Shown in pieces: positions 5,562 to 6,722 of a DNA stretch of 6,722 nt. This DNA comes from Burkholderiales bacterium. GTDB taxonomy: Bacteria; Pseudomonadota; Gammaproteobacteria; Burkholderiales; Burkholderiaceae_C. The stretch lies in NCBI GenBank assembly GCA_013205525.1, contig JABMMR010000313.1, positions 1 to 6,722 on the forward strand, written 5' to 3'. Below the pieces are notes generated by a model. It searched no databases, had not been told where the DNA came from, and saw nothing but the letters and a program-made list of their open reading frames with translations. Made by a program: the position numbers and the translations under genes. Position 1 is the first letter of the stretch. The number at the start of each line of letters is the position of its first letter.

Positions 5562-6722
5562 TCAACGCGATTCGCCCAAGGCTTGGGCGATCGCGTTTTT
5601 TTTCACCTTGGGTCTAGGCACTTGGCCTTTGGGGAAATCAAACCACACCCGCACATCGTCTTCCAAACCTATACCGTGCATATAGTTGTAAATGGCTTTC
5701 TTCAAGCCTTGGCCCAGCAAGTCGTGGTCGGTGCCTGTGGGGTCTGTAAAACCAATATCGTTTCGGGCAAAGCGGCCTTCGGGCAAGGGAATCAAGCTGA
5801 CGCCATAGTCTTGCGGGCGCATACCTACAGGCGAATGAACCGTGCAGGCGAAGCGATGAAAAAACCCGCTTTGTATGCAACCGTGCAAAAACAACTGACG
5901 CACATATTCCAAAGCGTCCACCGTGTCTTGCACGGTTTGGGTGGGAAAGCCATACATCAAATAGGCATGTACCAAAATACCCGATTGCGAAAAGCCGTGG
6001 GTGACACGCGCCACTTGGTCTACGGTCACGCCCTTTTGCATCAATGCCAACAAGCGGTCACTGGCCACTTCCAAGCCGCCCGACATGGCGATGCAACCGC
6101 TGTCGGACAGCAGTTCTGCAAGCTCTGGGGTGAAGGTTTTCTCGAAGCGGATATTGCCCCACCAAGAAATATTCATGCGCCTGCGCAAGAGTTCTTGCGC
6201 CATGGCTTTCAATGCTTTGGGCGGTGCGGCCTCATCAACCAAATGAAAACCAGTCTGGCCCGTCTCGCCCACGATGCGCTCGATACGGTCGACCAGTGTG
6301 TGTGCGGTAGCTGCGTCATAGCGTGAGATGTAGTCTAGGGACACATCGCAAAAACTGCATTTCTTCCAGTAGCAACCATGGGCCACCGTGAGCTTGTTCC
6401 ATCTGCCATCGCTCCACAAGCGATGCATGGGGTTGAGCATGTCCAGCAAGGACAAATAACTTTGCAAAGGCAAGCCGTCCCAAGTGGGGGTGCCCACATC
6501 ATCAAAAGCAATATCGGGTTCTGCCCAGTTGTGGTACTTCACTTCAATGCCATCGCGCACAAAAGTGCGCACCAAACGTTGTGCAGAACGCTTATCCTGA
6601 AGATGCTCCATCAAGGCCAACAAGGGGCGCTCGCCTGCATCCAAGGTAACGTAATCGACAAAATCAAACAAGCGCGGTTCACTGAGGGAGCGAAGTTCGG
6701 TATTCACATAACCGCCACCCAA
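5562..6722 (-). CDS. B12-binding-type radical SAM protein, 5' end beyond the window
   Basis: A partial gene: 386 C-terminal residues are visible and the true start lies off the window. The TTG at the edge is an internal Leu, not a start. The first visible residues, GGGYVNTELRSLSEPRLFDFVDYVTLDAGERPLL, resemble the end of the N-terminal cobalamin-binding (Rossmann) domain in B12-binding radical SAM proteins, although cobalamin binding cannot be checked without the missing part. The cluster motif is HGCYWKKCSFCD, with Cys at visible residues 117, 122 and 125: CX4CX2C, not the usual CX3CX2C. The SAM barrel continues with FHLVDEAAPP (159-168), WWGNIRFEKTFT (187-198), SGGLEVASDRLLALMQKG (214-231) and HAYLMYGFPTQT (252-263). 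The substrate is unknown. Related proteins act as methyltransferases, in RiPP maturation and in other modifications; nothing here selects one. It converges on htpX, with 11 bases between the stops. Confidence 0.88.
   Translation of the reverse strand: MGGGYVNTELRSLSEPRLFDFVDYVTLDAGERPLLALMEHLQDKRSAQRLVRTFVRDGIEVKYHNWAEPDIAFDDVGTPTWDGLPLQSYLSLLDMLNPMHRLWSDGRWNKLTVAHGCYWKKCSFCDVSLDYISRYDAATAHTLVDRIERIVGETGQTGFHLVDEAAPPKALKAMAQELLRRRMNISWWGNIRFEKTFTPELAELLSDSGCIAMSGGLEVASDRLLALMQKGVTVDQVARVTHGFSQSGILVHAYLMYGFPTQTVQDTVDALEYVRQLFLHGCIQSGFFHRFACTVHSPVGMRPQDYGVSLIPLPEGRFARNDIGFTDPTGTDHDLLGQGLKKAIYNYMHGIGLEDDVRVWFDFPKGQVPRPKVKKNAIAQALGESR
5564..5603 (+). terminator. htpX terminator embedded in the 3' end of the opposing radical SAM gene
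   Basis: AACGCGA (5564-5570) and, after one bulged T, TCGCCCA (5572-5578) pair with TGGGCGA and TCGCGTT (5584-5597): 14 bp with a 5-base loop, followed by eight Ts at 5596-5603. It starts 14 bases after the htpX stop. It also encodes, on the other strand, about the last 13 codons of the radical SAM protein, including the Lys-Lys from the A8 run. On the minus strand there is no T run after the stem, so it is directional for htpX. Confidence 0.88.

Noticed and set aside
5583..6326. Plus-strand open frame of 247 codons
   Set aside because: It lies antisense to the radical SAM gene, which has recognisable motifs throughout; the plus-strand translation shows no domain.
1..6722. Defence system, CRISPR array, transposon, phage or RNA gene
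   Set aside because: No repeat-spacer pattern, transposase, integrase, tRNA-like cloverleaf or rRNA sequence was found by reading both strands; the gene set is ordinary chromosomal content.

Overview
The window looks like chromosomal DNA from a betaproteobacterium, most likely a Burkholderiales member of the Comamonadaceae type. The evidence is a pair of Gram-negative general porins ending in Phe, a class II dihydroorotase followed closely by a DUF3025 protein, an HtpX membrane protease, and a B12-binding-type radical SAM protein. The assignment rests on gene content and protein style, not on a database search. No RNA genes, CRISPR array, transposon or phage genes were seen.

Layout. 1-118 holds what may be the 3' end of an unrecognised gene. 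119-336 is a leader/intergenic stretch with several competing inverted repeats. Two tandem, diverged outer-membrane porin genes follow (body 408-1346 and 1480-2538), each followed by a strong intrinsic terminator (1387-1422 and 2609-2640). Next, in the same direction, come pyrC (2684-3826), a DUF3025 gene only 34 bases later (3861-4607), and htpX (4681-5550). A radical SAM gene runs toward htpX on the minus strand (5562 to beyond 6722). The htpX terminator (5564-5603) lies inside the last codons of that opposing gene.

The most unusual point is the start of both porins. Each has a recognisable signal peptide in the porin frame, but no usable start codon in that frame ahead of it. In porin 2 a well-placed ATG (1436) with a Shine-Dalgarno-like GGA opens a positively charged n-region one frame away. 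It meets the porin frame exactly at T TTT TTC (1465-1471), which has the phase of a canonical -1 slippery heptamer. In porin 1 the equivalent point is C AAA AAG (339-345), which resembles bacterial A-AAG slip sites. Either homopolymer undercalls or mutations have broken both genes, or expression of this porin pair depends on -1 slippage or tract-length switching. Sequence alone cannot decide. Other genes in the window, including one with an eight-base homopolymer, are intact.

Functionally the genes are mostly ordinary: nutrient uptake through the outer membrane, pyrimidine synthesis (PyrC), membrane protein quality control (HtpX), and two proteins of unknown role (DUF3025, radical SAM). Secondary points are a low-GC C-terminal extension on PyrC, inverted repeats across the DUF3025 start codon, a terminator only 13 bases before the porin 2 ATG, and CX4CX2C cysteine spacing in the radical SAM protein.
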